A stretch of DNA of 64,000 bases from Cyclobacterium salsum (GTDB taxonomy: Bacteria > Bacteroidota > Bacteroidia > Cytophagales > Cyclobacteriaceae). Of this stretch, positions 25,601-34,275 are shown one piece after another. Every line of letters starts with the position of its first letter. Positions within the stretch are counted from its first letter, which is position 1. The DNA is taken from assembly GCF_010119245.1 (NCBI RefSeq), contig NZ_WNKG01000016.1:1-64000 (forward strand), given 5' to 3'. A model generated the notes under the pieces. That model saw only the letters and a list, made by a program, of their open reading frames with translations, was not told where the DNA came from and made no database searches. The translations under genes were made by a program, and so were the position numbers.

Positions 25601-26679
25601 GGCATCAGCTGCAGCCCTACGACCTTTACCAGACCCGATTCCAAGCGGAGGAGGAGGAACGCATGGAACTGGAAATTGATGCGCTGCTGGACATGGCCTC
25701 CAAGTATTTCCCTACCTTTCATTTAAGCACCCATTACCGGAGTGCTACTTTGCCGTTGATTCATTTTTCCAATGAGCACTTTTATGAAGCGAAACTCTAC
25801 ATGTTGCCCGACAGGAAGGTGATAAACAGCGGTCACAAGGGCATACAACTGATCGAAGTCGAAGGTGTATGGGAAAATCAAACGAATCAGGCAGAGGCGG
25901 AGGAAGTACTGAATCAGATTCATATTTTGAGGGCCAAATTTCCATTGGAAAGCATTGGAGTTATTACTTTCAATTACTATCAGATGCTATTGATTATTGG
26001 ATTGATTGAAGGGGATGAAAACCTCTCAGATGCTTCGCGGATACGGGTAAAAAATATAGAGAATGTGCAGGGAGATGAATTTGATCGGGTCGTTTTTTCT
26101 ACCGGTTATGCAAAAAATCCCGAGGGAAAATTCACGGCCAATTTTGGGCTATTGTCCAGAAAAGGAGGAGAGAACAGGCTTAATGTAGCCATTACAAGAG
26201 CCAGAAAGGAAAATATCCTGATAACAAGCCTACGAACCGGATACTTCAATGAACGCCACTTGCAAAACCCTGGAATCCGATTGCTTCGGGAATACATCCG
26301 CTACGCCGGTGCCATACAGGAGGGAGAAATGCCAGAGACTACGCTGCAGGTGCCGGGATATAACCGCAGTTGGTCCTTGAAGGATCGACTTATGGGGACC
26401 TATGGTAATCATGAAGTGGGGGAAAACCCCTACCTGCGGGTGATGGACCTCGAGGTCCGGGAAGGCCAAAAAGCAGTAGCAGCTATTCTCACGGATGATC
26501 AGCGCTTCTTTTCTTCAAAGTCTGCTAAGGAAGCCTTTGTATACCATCCCCAGCTATTGACTTCCCGGAACTGGAATATCGTGTTTCTTTTTAGCCGGCA
26601 ATATTGGTTGGACAAGGAGGATCTACTGCAGACCAAAATTTCTCAAGGGAGTTTCTCCGGGGAAGACTCTTCCAGCTGA
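22681..26679 (+). CDS. Large SF1 (UPF1/Dna2-like) helicase with C-terminal nuclease-like domain
   Basis: The protein has 1332 residues. The N-terminus (RLVDLSSNNRSIF, residues 12-24) resembles the start of DUF4011-type helicases. Walker A is GPPGTGKS at 311-318. A long helical insertion (about 390-900) separates it from Walker B DEASQ (948-952), followed by AGDRHQLQP. Helicase motifs V/VI are NVQGDEFDRVVF and NVAITRAR (1168-1175). The last 80 residues match the shape of the MTES_1575/DUF559-like endonuclease domain often fused to such helicases, with SSKSAKE and NWNIVFLFSRQYWLDKED. However, the acidic pair normally seen as IExDG reads ILTDD (1269-1273), so the nuclease is probably inactive. 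Role could be DNA repair, RNA metabolism or defence. Confidence 0.85.
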   Translation: MLKDVFKVYLNRLVDLSSNNRSIFLPKIIQYQMIDLKDFHFLNNHPSFFYITELLGRKRSIPLIQVLDSRDKNVNQLSLRLKRLQHQVRFAVEETGEKSLFVGWPFVEGKLGNEQLIRCPLIFFPVDLVLEDKTWYLKKSVGELPFLNPSFLLAYSQSLGKPFDKEWLELSMEDFSKDPMGFRTDLYHYLKNQVELNFNREIYQDKLAFFPDQNREYFEQTFDTGILRLQPYAVVGQFSQKSSFLMDDYEQLMRSVSHTDLEELFSDKFGNPESSLHQAQENNLYTTFPMDASQEEVIKHVKSGNSCVVQGPPGTGKSQLICNLVADFTSRGKKVLVVSQKRAALDVVYERLASQGMANFTALIHDYRGDRKELYKKIAHQISSLENYQALNRSLDAIQLERTFSQMCRNIEKYSDFFDEYKQALFDLKDCGAPVKELYLTSDYGEEGIDLTQFYRFFKLDEQDAFLSDFEQYQYYYRKFQVASSFWLHRVNFAEMGPEAVRGVSGTFQELSSVKQTAKKDLDSMLADTFEYGLIYQSFQQKEKIETLMKTINSPEIFEKFKVFMSKDPAELDRLWLENKVDMVRKLLSEEGVEWEIGDNEVEEVLNKAVQASKQVESWYGRMAVSLDGKKYKEVLSLLEKNDLKREKKDIRLLIHKLENRMNLNHQYTLLAQKTWIKLPEKPFSIHSFNQMATVLVKAMNARFIMQELGVLASYFFKPQFSYSHFQNLLEGVTIINDWVEAHFDTWRKYLSEIQIKHLLSSADEEKLNEVKKGLAKDVDELIRFDRLRSQMEEDAKKVAEKIMDEYPLAEFSELKSLFLSSLKVSWVGHLEAKYPVLKEINGPQIKSYITDFEHSVEEKLKTARFIVELRLREGVCQHLEYNRLNNLITYRELAHQVGKKRQIWSVKKLISYYRDEIFRLVPCWLASPETASALFPLDQEFDLVIFDEASQCYFERGLPMMLRGKQVVVAGDRHQLQPYDLYQTRFQAEEEERMELEIDALLDMASKYFPTFHLSTHYRSATLPLIHFSNEHFYEAKLYMLPDRKVINSGHKGIQLIEVEGVWENQTNQAEAEEVLNQIHILRAKFPLESIGVITFNYYQMLLIIGLIEGDENLSDASRIRVKNIENVQGDEFDRVVFSTGYAKNPEGKFTANFGLLSRKGGENRLNVAITRARKENILITSLRTGYFNERHLQNPGIRLLREYIRYAGAIQEGEMPETTLQVPGYNRSWSLKDRLMGTYGNHEVGENPYLRVMDLEVREGQKAVAAILTDDQRFFSSKSAKEAFVYHPQLLTSRNWNIVFLFSRQYWLDKEDLLQTKISQGSFSGEDSSS

Positions 26680-26744
26680 TACGGAAATCACTCCACTGTC
26701 ATGGCTTGGAGGGATCTCTTGGTTTTTCCGAATCCAGGGTTTTA

Positions 26745-27227
26745 CTACTGCGCTGTTCCTCCGGTTATTTTTATTCCAACCGACTCTATCCCTATTAGAG
26801 AATCTTTTCTCATATACTGGATTAAATGGAGGCTAGATCCAATGGGAACCTCCTGTCCGGGAAGGGTGTCGTATACGGTCCTTCTGTTTCCAAATCCTTT
26901 CCCCAGCGGAACCCCCGTTTTGGAGTCAAACAGTCCTACATTTAACAGTGAGTCCATTAAAACCGTTTGAAGGCTATCTTTGAGAAGGTACCTGACGTAA
27001 AGGTTATGGTATTCATAGTTGTCGTTGTACCGTATCCCTACCGAGGCGGTGACTGGAGCGGTTGTTTCCAGGGAATCGACTACAAACGAAACGGTATCCG
27101 TCACTATCCAGCGCTGCGAGCTAATATCCTGAAATGACTCGTACAGCCGGTCCTGATTGCAGCCAATTGAGACCGGCAGGGTCAAAAGTAACATCCATAG
27201 GATTTGCCTTCTTTCGTTACTTCTCAT
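26745..27227 (-). CDS. gldH: Gliding motility lipoprotein GldH
   Basis: The start at 27227 (MRSNERRQILWMLLL) gives a 160-residue lipoprotein with the lipid-accepting Cys at about residue 23 (SIGCNQDRLYE). Readings starting further upstream lie inside the preceding gene and lack a signal. The sequence YESFQDISSQRWIVTDTVSF and the conserved NLYVRYLLKDS and RRTVYDTLPGQ fit the GldH family. GldH is needed for gliding in Flavobacterium and stabilises the gliding and type IX secretion machinery, although non-gliding species also keep it. It overlaps the end of the ricT-like gene by 11 bases. No other gld genes occur here. Confidence 0.85.
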   Translation of the reverse strand: MRSNERRQILWMLLLTLPVSIGCNQDRLYESFQDISSQRWIVTDTVSFVVDSLETTAPVTASVGIRYNDNYEYHNLYVRYLLKDSLQTVLMDSLLNVGLFDSKTGVPLGKGFGNRRTVYDTLPGQEVPIGSSLHLIQYMRKDSLIGIESVGIKITGGTAQ

Positions 27228-28593
27228 CAGCGGACCCTTTGTCGGGTTTGTTTTGTCCCCCCCTGTTTCGGTTAGGATTTGGTTTTCTTTTTCGATTACG
27301 CGGGTTATTTCCGGCTGCCTTTGAATCAGAACCTCCCGGTTTTTCCTGAGATTGTGAAGGTTTTTCCGGGGAATTTCGGCTTTTATTTCCACGCTTTGGG
27401 TTTCGATTGTTTCGACGGGGTTTATTTGGTGGAGTCCCCCCCTCTCCAGCCGACTGTTCCGGGTTGTTAGGGTTGGGTTTTCGGTTTTTCGGTTTTCGTT
27501 TCTTTTTTCTTTTGCCCTGTGAGAATTTTTTGTCTAATAACTCTAAATCTTCATTGGTTTTATTCTGGTCATATTCTCCTTCAAATGCCTTATCTTGTTT
27601 TAGGCTAAAGGGCGTAATCCCCTTTTCGTTTTGTTCTAGGATTAGCTGTACGCGATCACAGTCTATGGAATGCCAGTTATTGTCGTCGTTATAACTAAAC
27701 CACATTAACCTTCTGAAGATATCTGTTTTTTGGAGTTTGGCGGGGCCTGCTTCGGTGAGCAGGGGCTTCTCAATTTTTGGAATATCCTTCAAGGCCATCA
27801 AATAGCTATCCAGCTCAAAATTAAGACAGCACTTCAACCGGCCACACTGTCCGGAAAGCTTGCTGGGGTTCAGCGACAGGTTTTGGTACCTGGCCGCAGA
27901 AGTCGTCACGCTTTTGAAATCATGGATCCAGGTAGAGCAACATAGCTCCCTGCCGCAGACACCGATCCCTCCCAATCTGCCAGCCTCTTGCCTAAGGCTT
28001 ATCTGCCGCATTTCGACTCGGATTTTAAACTCGGATGCCAGCAGTTTTATCAATTCCCGGAAATCAACCCGGTCATCGGCAGAATAATAAAAAGTAGCCT
28101 TGGAATTATCTGCCTGGTACTCCACATCAGAAAGCTTCATAGCAAGCTTGATTTCATCGATAATCTGCTTACTCCGGTAGATGGTGGGGATTTCCCTGTT
28201 TTTTGCCTCCTGCCATTTTTCCAGGTCTTTTTGGGTGGCCACCCGGTAAATAGCCGTGATGGTATCGTCATTTTTGACTTTCCTTTTTTGCATCTGTAGC
28301 CGGACTAGTTCGCCCTGAAGGGATACATAGCCGATGTGATGTCCATTTGGTACATCCACAACAACGGGGTCACCCGTAGTCAGCTGCAAAAGGTTGGTGT
28401 TTCTAAAATAATCCTTTCTTCCTCCTTTAAATTTTACTTCGACAACATCGAATTTATCTACTTCTGGTATTCCCATGTGGGAAAGCCAGTCGAACGTATT
28501 CATTTTATTGCAATCCTCTGTACCACAGCTTCCGTTATTCTGGCATCCGCCACCGGCATTGGCATCGGTACTGCAATTGGTGCATCCTGACAT
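27217..28593 (-). CDS. PSP1-domain protein, RicT/YaaT-like, with basic low-complexity tail
   Basis: The protein has 458 residues. A Cys-rich N-terminus (Cys at about 4, 7, 16, 23, 28) leads to the PSP1 core with VEVKFKGGRKDYF, DPVVVDV, GGIGVCGRELCCSTW and GQCGRLKCCLNFE, the RicT cysteine signatures. In Bacillus subtilis RicT joins RicA and RicF in an Fe-S complex that aids RNase Y and other processes. The last 110 residues or so are Lys/Arg/Asn/Pro/Gly-rich and probably disordered, which suggests nucleic-acid binding. The gene overlaps gldH by 11 bases and follows purD by about 50. Its function in Bacteroidota is not established. Confidence 0.88.
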   Translation of the reverse strand: MSGCTNCSTDANAGGGCQNNGSCGTEDCNKMNTFDWLSHMGIPEVDKFDVVEVKFKGGRKDYFRNTNLLQLTTGDPVVVDVPNGHHIGYVSLQGELVRLQMQKRKVKNDDTITAIYRVATQKDLEKWQEAKNREIPTIYRSKQIIDEIKLAMKLSDVEYQADNSKATFYYSADDRVDFRELIKLLASEFKIRVEMRQISLRQEAGRLGGIGVCGRELCCSTWIHDFKSVTTSAARYQNLSLNPSKLSGQCGRLKCCLNFELDSYLMALKDIPKIEKPLLTEAGPAKLQKTDIFRRLMWFSYNDDNNWHSIDCDRVQLILEQNEKGITPFSLKQDKAFEGEYDQNKTNEDLELLDKKFSQGKRKKKRKPKNRKPNPNNPEQSAGEGGTPPNKPRRNNRNPKRGNKSRNSPEKPSQSQEKPGGSDSKAAGNNPRNRKRKPNPNRNRGGQNKPDKGSADEK

Positions 28594-28644
28594 AATTCTA
28601 TCTATTTATAGGGAGTTTCCTCCTCGTGAAAATAGGGAGTCAAT

Positions 28645-29940
28645 TCAATTTCCGAGTTCCAGAATGTCCTGTCCGATATCCCTCCGGAAATTGACCATTT
28701 CCCAACTAATTTGGTTTACCCGCTCATAGGCGCTTCCAATGGCTTCTTCTGTGGTTTCACCTAATCCGGTTATTCCCAATACCCTTCCTCCATTTGTAGC
28801 CACCGCTCCGGAGCCTGTAGCTAGCGTCCCTGCATGGAAAGTAATGGTTTGGTCAGGCCCTGGTTTTTCCAATCCGGAAATGATTTTACCCTTTTCGTAA
28901 GCACCAGGGTATCCGCCAGCGACCATGACAACCGTAGCTGTTTTGGCGGAAGCGGTTTGAAGTTTATAATGATCTAATTTTTTTTCCGCAATGGCTTGCA
29001 ATAATTCCACGAAATCACTTTCTATTCTTGGAAGAACGGCCTGCGTCTCCGGATCGCCCATGCGTACATTGTATTCGATGACGTAGGGCTCGCCTTTCAT
29101 ATTCATAAGCCCGATAAACAGAAATCCTCTGAAATCGATACCCGCTTTCTTTAGCCCTTTTATGGTGGGTTGGACGACTTTTTCTTCCACCTTTTTCATA
29201 AAACCGGCATCGGCGAAAGGTACGGGGCTTATGGCACCCATACCGCCGGTATTGGGGCCGGTATCCTTTTCTCCTATGCGTTTATAATCTTTAGCTTCCG
29301 GAAGAATCTTGTAATTTTCCCCATCAGTGGCTACGAAAACAGAAAGTTCAATGCCTTCCAGGAAGGTTTCCACCACTACCTTGGAGGAAGCTTCTCCGAA
29401 TTTATGACCCACAAGCATCTCCTTTAAGCTGGCCTCAGCCTCAGAAAGGCTGGCACATATCAATACCCCTTTTCCAGCCGCTAATCCATCGGCTTTGAGG
29501 ACTATGGGCAGGTTTTGAGTTTTCAGGTAGTTGATTCCCTCTTGCAGGCGGTCCTCTGTGAACGTGGCGTAAGAAGCGGTAGGAATACCATTCTCCCTCA
29601 TGAATTCTTTGGAAAAATCTTTGCTTCCTTCCAATTGTGCCCCTGCTTTGCCAGGCCCAACGATGGGAATGCCAGCTGTTTTTGGATCCCCAGCTAAAAA
29701 GTCGCGCAAACCGTTTACCAAAGGCTGCTCGGGACCGACAACCAATAAATGTACCTCCTGTTCCTGACAAAAATTACTGATGCCAGGGAAGTCATCGACA
29801 GCAATGGAAATATTTTGTCCAAGCGCATGCGTTCCTGCATTTCCCGGGGCAATCCATAACGTTTTACAATGTGCACTTTTATTTATTTTCCAGGCAAAGG
29901 CGTGTTCCCTGCCACCGCTTCCTAAAAGCAATATGTTCAT
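28645..29940 (-). CDS. purD: Phosphoribosylamine-glycine ligase PurD
   Basis: The 431-residue enzyme couples phosphoribosylamine and glycine with ATP in de novo purine synthesis. It shows the N-terminal MNILLLGSGGREHAFAWKI, the ATP-grasp elements VLKADGLAAGKGVLIC and FLEGIELSVFVA, the GARS signature MGAISPVPFAD, and metal-binding EYNVRMGDPETQ. It lies 11 bases after recQ on the same strand, with the ricT-like gene after it. No other pur genes are in the window. Confidence 0.96.
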   Translation of the reverse strand: MNILLLGSGGREHAFAWKINKSAHCKTLWIAPGNAGTHALGQNISIAVDDFPGISNFCQEQEVHLLVVGPEQPLVNGLRDFLAGDPKTAGIPIVGPGKAGAQLEGSKDFSKEFMRENGIPTASYATFTEDRLQEGINYLKTQNLPIVLKADGLAAGKGVLICASLSEAEASLKEMLVGHKFGEASSKVVVETFLEGIELSVFVATDGENYKILPEAKDYKRIGEKDTGPNTGGMGAISPVPFADAGFMKKVEEKVVQPTIKGLKKAGIDFRGFLFIGLMNMKGEPYVIEYNVRMGDPETQAVLPRIESDFVELLQAIAEKKLDHYKLQTASAKTATVVMVAGGYPGAYEKGKIISGLEKPGPDQTITFHAGTLATGSGAVATNGGRVLGITGLGETTEEAIGSAYERVNQISWEMVNFRRDIGQDILELGN

Positions 29941-29951
29941 GTATGTATCTG

Positions 29952-32129
29952 TTAATTGGCGTGATCTGAGATGAATTTGATTCGGTATACCCTTACTTCC
30001 TCCTCTGAGAAGTCTTCGTCTTCCAATTCTGCCATGGCTTCCCGAATTTTATCAGATTCTGCCGTCATAAAATAATCATGGAGTGCTTCTTCTCTCTCGT
30101 CATCCATGATATTTTGTATGTAATAATTGATATTCAATTTGGTACCGCTGTAGATGATTTGCTCAATCTCGTGAAGCAATTCATTCATGCTAATATTTAA
30201 ATTAGAGGCGATCTCATCCAAATCTATTTTTCGGTCGATTTGTTGAATGATCGTAATTTTCACCTTGGATCGGGTGCCGGATGTTTTTACCACCACATCG
30301 GAGGCGGTAATGATTTCGTTTTCGTCTACGTAATTCTCGATTAGTCGTAGAAAACTGGCCCCGAATTTAGTGACTTTACCCATTCCCACGCCATTGATCT
30401 GAGCAAGTTCCTCTTTACTCGTGGGATAGACCGTCGCCATTTCTTCCAGGGATGGATCCTGAAAAACCACGTATGGTGGCAGGTTTTTGGCTTTTGCTAC
30501 CTTTTTCCGTTCAGCTTTCAGCAGTTCGAAAAGCTTCTCATCATAGGCTTTCCCCATACTATTCATTTCCTCAGCGGATACGGTTTCCGCCATCTCTTCG
30601 AAGTTATGGTTCTTACTCAGTTTGACAGGGTAAGGGGCTTTTAAATAGGGTTCACTCTTTTTGGAAAGCAAAATGATGCCGTAATTTTCAATATCTTTTT
30701 CGAGTAATCCAAAAATCATCGCCTGGCGAATGACCGTTTTCCAGTGGATCTCATCCTTATCCTTTCCGACTCCAAAAGTGGAAAGTTTATCGTGATCGTA
30801 GCTCTTGATGTATTCATCAATTTCACCCCGAATAAGCCCGACGATATGATCCATGCTAAATCGCTGATTGGTTTCCTTTACGGCTTCAATGGCGATGGTG
30901 ATGTCCTCCTGTCCATCAAAGGTTTCCTTGGTTTTTTTACAATTGTCGCAAAAACCACAATCTTTATCCAGCGTTTCCCCGAAATAATGGAGCAGGAAGC
31001 GTCGTCTGCAAACCGAACTTTCGGCATAGGCCGCCATCTCCTGCAGCAGTACTTTTGCGTTTTCCCGCTCGTTGACAGGTTTATCCTTATTGAATTTCTC
31101 CAACTTCATGATGTCCTCATAGCGGTAAAACATGAGGCAATGCCCTTCCAGCCCATCCCTGCCGGCTCTCCCGGTTTCCTGGTAGTAGCCTTCCAGTGAT
31201 TTGGGCACATCGTAGTGGATCACGTATCGGACATCGGGTTTATCAATGCCCATACCAAATGCAATGGTAGCGACAATGACATCCACTTCTTCATTAAGAA
31301 AATCATCTTGATTTTTTACCCTCACATGTCCATCCAGACCGGCATGATAGGGGGAAGCTTTGATTCCATTTACCTGTAATAGCTCGGCAATTTCTGCTAC
31401 TTTTTTTCTGCTCAGGCAATAAATAATTCCAGACTTCCCTTTTTGGGATTTGATGTATTTGATGATTTCTTTTTTGGCCTCATTTTTTACTTTCGGCCGT
31501 ACCTCGTAATACAGGTTGGTTCGGTTGAAGGAAGATTTAAAAAGATCTGCCTCTTCCATTTGAAGGTTTCGCTGAATATCCTGCTGAACCTTAGGCGTGG
31601 CCGTGGCTGTCAGGGCAATAACCGGTAAATTATCTCCTATCTGAGAAATGATGGATTTGATTTTTCGGTATTCAGGCCTGAAATCATGACCCCATTCTGA
31701 AATGCAATGGGCCTCATCGATCGCTACAAAACTGATGGAGGCATTTTTTAGAAATTGCACATTTTCTTCCTTTGTAAGGGATTCAGGTGCCACATAGAGT
31801 AGTTTGGTAAGCCCTGCAGAGACTTCACGTTTTACCCGGTTGGATTCCGATTTACTTAAGGTCGAATTAAGAAAGTGGGCATTTATACCAAAGGTGTTGA
31901 GTTGATCCACCTGGTTTTTCATCAATGCTATCAAGGGGGAAATGACGATAGCGGTACCGTCTTTGGAAACAGCGGGCAGTTGGTAGCAGAGAGATTTCCC
32001 TGCTCCTGTTGGCATGATTACAAATGTATTATTTCCCTTGAGTATGTTTTCAACGATGAGTTGTTGGTTTCCTCGAAACTGATTGAAACCAAATATTTTT
32101 TTTAGATTATCTTTTACTGCGTTATCCAC
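29952..32129 (-). CDS. recQ: ATP-dependent DNA helicase RecQ
   Basis: The protein has 725 residues in the full RecQ layout. Walker A is MPTGAGKS (Lys45). The DEAH box is AIDEAHCISEWGHDFRPEY, and motif VI is YYQETGRAGRDG. The zinc-binding cysteines lie in SSVCRRRFLLHYFGE and CGFCDNC. The RQC winged helix and an HRDC domain (DEKLFELLKAERKKVAK through INGVGMGKVTKFG) follow. The last 100 residues form a further helical extension ending in an acidic stretch, also seen in other Bacteroidota RecQs. It unwinds DNA in recombinational repair. It is the first gene of a leftward group with purD. Confidence 0.96.
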   Translation of the reverse strand: MDNAVKDNLKKIFGFNQFRGNQQLIVENILKGNNTFVIMPTGAGKSLCYQLPAVSKDGTAIVISPLIALMKNQVDQLNTFGINAHFLNSTLSKSESNRVKREVSAGLTKLLYVAPESLTKEENVQFLKNASISFVAIDEAHCISEWGHDFRPEYRKIKSIISQIGDNLPVIALTATATPKVQQDIQRNLQMEEADLFKSSFNRTNLYYEVRPKVKNEAKKEIIKYIKSQKGKSGIIYCLSRKKVAEIAELLQVNGIKASPYHAGLDGHVRVKNQDDFLNEEVDVIVATIAFGMGIDKPDVRYVIHYDVPKSLEGYYQETGRAGRDGLEGHCLMFYRYEDIMKLEKFNKDKPVNERENAKVLLQEMAAYAESSVCRRRFLLHYFGETLDKDCGFCDNCKKTKETFDGQEDITIAIEAVKETNQRFSMDHIVGLIRGEIDEYIKSYDHDKLSTFGVGKDKDEIHWKTVIRQAMIFGLLEKDIENYGIILLSKKSEPYLKAPYPVKLSKNHNFEEMAETVSAEEMNSMGKAYDEKLFELLKAERKKVAKAKNLPPYVVFQDPSLEEMATVYPTSKEELAQINGVGMGKVTKFGASFLRLIENYVDENEIITASDVVVKTSGTRSKVKITIIQQIDRKIDLDEIASNLNISMNELLHEIEQIIYSGTKLNINYYIQNIMDDEREEALHDYFMTAESDKIREAMAELEDEDFSEEEVRVYRIKFISDHAN

Positions 32130-32227
32130 TACACGAATAGTTTAATGAGTTGCTACATGCCAATCATTAAAGTTTAAGGTAAATCTTTTCTACCTTTATA
32201 CAAAAATAACAATTAACAACTCTAAAA

Positions 32228-33196
32228 TTGAATTTACTAAAAAATATTAAAAACAAGGCAATTAAAGTGCTTCAAAACGAAGCCGATGCGCTATTAAATC
32301 TGATCCCTCATATTGGGGGTGATTTTGAGGCCTGCGTGCAGGATTTATTGCAGGCATCCGGTAGGGTGGTGGTCACCGGAATTGGGAAAAGTGCCATTGT
32401 GTCAAACAAAATTGTGGCGACGTTGAATTCTACAGGGACTCCTTCTTTATTTATGCATGCAGCCGATGCAATTCATGGTGATTTAGGTATGATAAAAAAA
32501 GAAGATTTTGTAATATGCGTATCCCAAAGTGGTAGTACACCGGAGATAAAAGTCTTGGTCCCTCTACTTAAGCAGCTGGGAAATAAGTTGATAGCACTGG
32601 TGGGTAACCGGGACAGCTACCTGGCGAAACAAGCAGATTATGTTTTATTTACCGGGATCGAGGAGGAAGCCTGTCCCAATAATCTGGCACCGACCACCAG
32701 TACCACGGTTCAGATGGCCATGGGCGATGCACTGGCTGTGTGCCTGCTTTCTGCCAGGGGGTTTACGGCCGAATCTTTTGCCCGGTTTCATCCTGGTGGA
32801 GCCTTGGGCAAACAACTTTACCTGAAGGTAGGAGACCTGATGGACACGTCCCTGCTTCCTTTGGTAAGTGAAGACGCTTCCCTTAAGGAAGTGATTGTTG
32901 AAATAAGCAGCAAACGTCTTGGGGCTACCGCTGTGGTGAATAAGCAGGGACGGTTGGTAGGTATCGTGACAGATGGGGACTTAAGGAGAATGCTTCAAAT
33001 GAATCCGGATCTTTCCCAAATCCTTGCGGGAAGTATTATGTCCAAAGAACCGAAGACGATTGGAGAGGAGGAATATGCCGTAAAAGCCCTTGGTTTGATG
33101 CGCTCGTATAATATCACGCAACTGGTCGTGACGAAAGGTGATGAAGTCGTTGGCTTCATTCATATACATGATTTAATGAAGGAAGGTATTGTATAA
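32228..33196 (+). CDS. D-arabinose 5-phosphate isomerase, KdsD/KpsF family
   Basis: The 322-residue protein has an SIS domain (GIGKSAIVSNKIVATLNSTG, then HGDLGMI and CVSQSGSTPE) followed by two CBS domains (about 200-322). It interconverts ribulose 5-phosphate and arabinose 5-phosphate for Kdo synthesis. The start codon is TTG at 32228, since no in-frame ATG fits the family's N-terminus (MNLLKNIKNKAIKVLQNEA). A TACCTTTA element about 30 bases upstream could be its promoter. A sugar-nucleotide gene follows two bases after its stop, pointing to a surface-polysaccharide role. Confidence 0.92.
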   Translation: MNLLKNIKNKAIKVLQNEADALLNLIPHIGGDFEACVQDLLQASGRVVVTGIGKSAIVSNKIVATLNSTGTPSLFMHAADAIHGDLGMIKKEDFVICVSQSGSTPEIKVLVPLLKQLGNKLIALVGNRDSYLAKQADYVLFTGIEEEACPNNLAPTTSTTVQMAMGDALAVCLLSARGFTAESFARFHPGGALGKQLYLKVGDLMDTSLLPLVSEDASLKEVIVEISSKRLGATAVVNKQGRLVGIVTDGDLRRMLQMNPDLSQILAGSIMSKEPKTIGEEEYAVKALGLMRSYNITQLVVTKGDEVVGFIHIHDLMKEGIV

Positions 33197-33198
33197 CT

Positions 33199-34275
33199 AT
33201 GGAAGTAGAGGATAGGTACATTGTTATTTTAGCCGGGGGTATTGGCATCAAGTTTTGGCCTACCAGTCGGTATCACAAACCCAAGCAATTTTTGGATTTG
33301 CTAGGGACCGGGCGTTCGTTATTGCAAATGACCTTTGACCGGTTCAGACCCTATTACGATAATAGTCAGTTTATCGTTGTTACCAATACCCGATACCTGC
33401 CGCTGGTAAAAGAGCAACTTCCGGAACTGTCAGACGAGCAGCTGCTGGTGGAGCCTTTAAGGCGGGACACTGCCGTATCCATTGCGCTGGCTAGCTATAA
33501 AATAAAAAAATTAAACCCCAATGCCCGGGTGTTGATTAGTCCCTCAGACCAAGTGATTTTTAATGAGAAAGCATTTTTTGAAGCCATCGAATTAGCCATG
33601 GAAGGGGCCATGGAGTCAGGAAATTTAGTCACGTTGGGCATCCGGCCCAACCGTCCGGATACCAGTTATGGATACATTCAGTATTTTCCGGAAGAAGGAA
33701 AAACCGTAAAAAAAGTGAAAACCTTTACGGAAAAGCCAGACCTTTCCCTGGCTACTACTTTTCTGGAAAGTGGCGATTTTGTTTGGAATTCAGGGACGTT
33801 CATTTGGAAGAATGAGAGTATCATCGCATCCTTTGAAATGCATCTTCCAGAAATAGCGGAAGTCTTTGAAGAAGGGGAGATGTATTTTTGTACCGAAAAT
33901 GAGCGAGCATTTTTGAAAAAAGCCTATAGCTTAATCAAAAATATTTCCATAGACCATGGGGTCTTGGAAAAATCGGATGAGGTATTCACCGTTTTGGGAG
34001 ATTTCGGATGGTCCGATTTGGGATCCTGGCAAAATCTTTACGAGGTAAGTAAAAAAGACGAGAAGAAAAACACGGTACTGGGAGAAGCACTACTCTACGA
34101 TACCGAAAACTGCTTCATCAAGTTGCCCAAAGACAAGTTGTTGGTGGTGCAGGGCTTAAAGGACTATTTGATAAGTGATAGCGATAACGTATTATTGATT
34201 TGCAAATTAGGTGATGAAGGGAAATTCCGTGAATTTGTCACAGATGCAAAGAAAATTGATGAGCGCTTTATTTAA
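33199..34275 (+). CDS. Mannose-1-phosphate guanylyltransferase
   Basis: The 358-residue protein has the nucleotidyltransferase signature ILAGGIGIKFWPTSRYHKPKQF at residues 10-31. Phe replaces the usual Leu, and Lys replaces Arg, in GGxGxRLWP. Further marks are SPSDQVIF, TSYGYIQY, FTEKPDL and VWNSGTFIWK. It makes GDP-mannose for glycans. There is no C-terminal phosphomannose isomerase domain, so it is the short single-domain form. It follows the KpsF-type gene by two bases and is probably translated from the same message. Confidence 0.9.
   Translation: MEVEDRYIVILAGGIGIKFWPTSRYHKPKQFLDLLGTGRSLLQMTFDRFRPYYDNSQFIVVTNTRYLPLVKEQLPELSDEQLLVEPLRRDTAVSIALASYKIKKLNPNARVLISPSDQVIFNEKAFFEAIELAMEGAMESGNLVTLGIRPNRPDTSYGYIQYFPEEGKTVKKVKTFTEKPDLSLATTFLESGDFVWNSGTFIWKNESIIASFEMHLPEIAEVFEEGEMYFCTENERAFLKKAYSLIKNISIDHGVLEKSDEVFTVLGDFGWSDLGSWQNLYEVSKKDEKKNTVLGEALLYDTENCFIKLPKDKLLVVQGLKDYLISDSDNVLLICKLGDEGKFREFVTDAKKIDERFI

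Noticed and set aside
22681-26679. The helicase as the core of a known antiviral system
   Set aside because: No methyltransferase, active nuclease, protease or other defence gene is nearby. The surrounding genes are housekeeping, so a defence role is not supported.
27228-27392. N-terminal extension of GldH
   Set aside because: The extension lies in the ricT-like coding region and removes the lipoprotein signal from the N-terminus.
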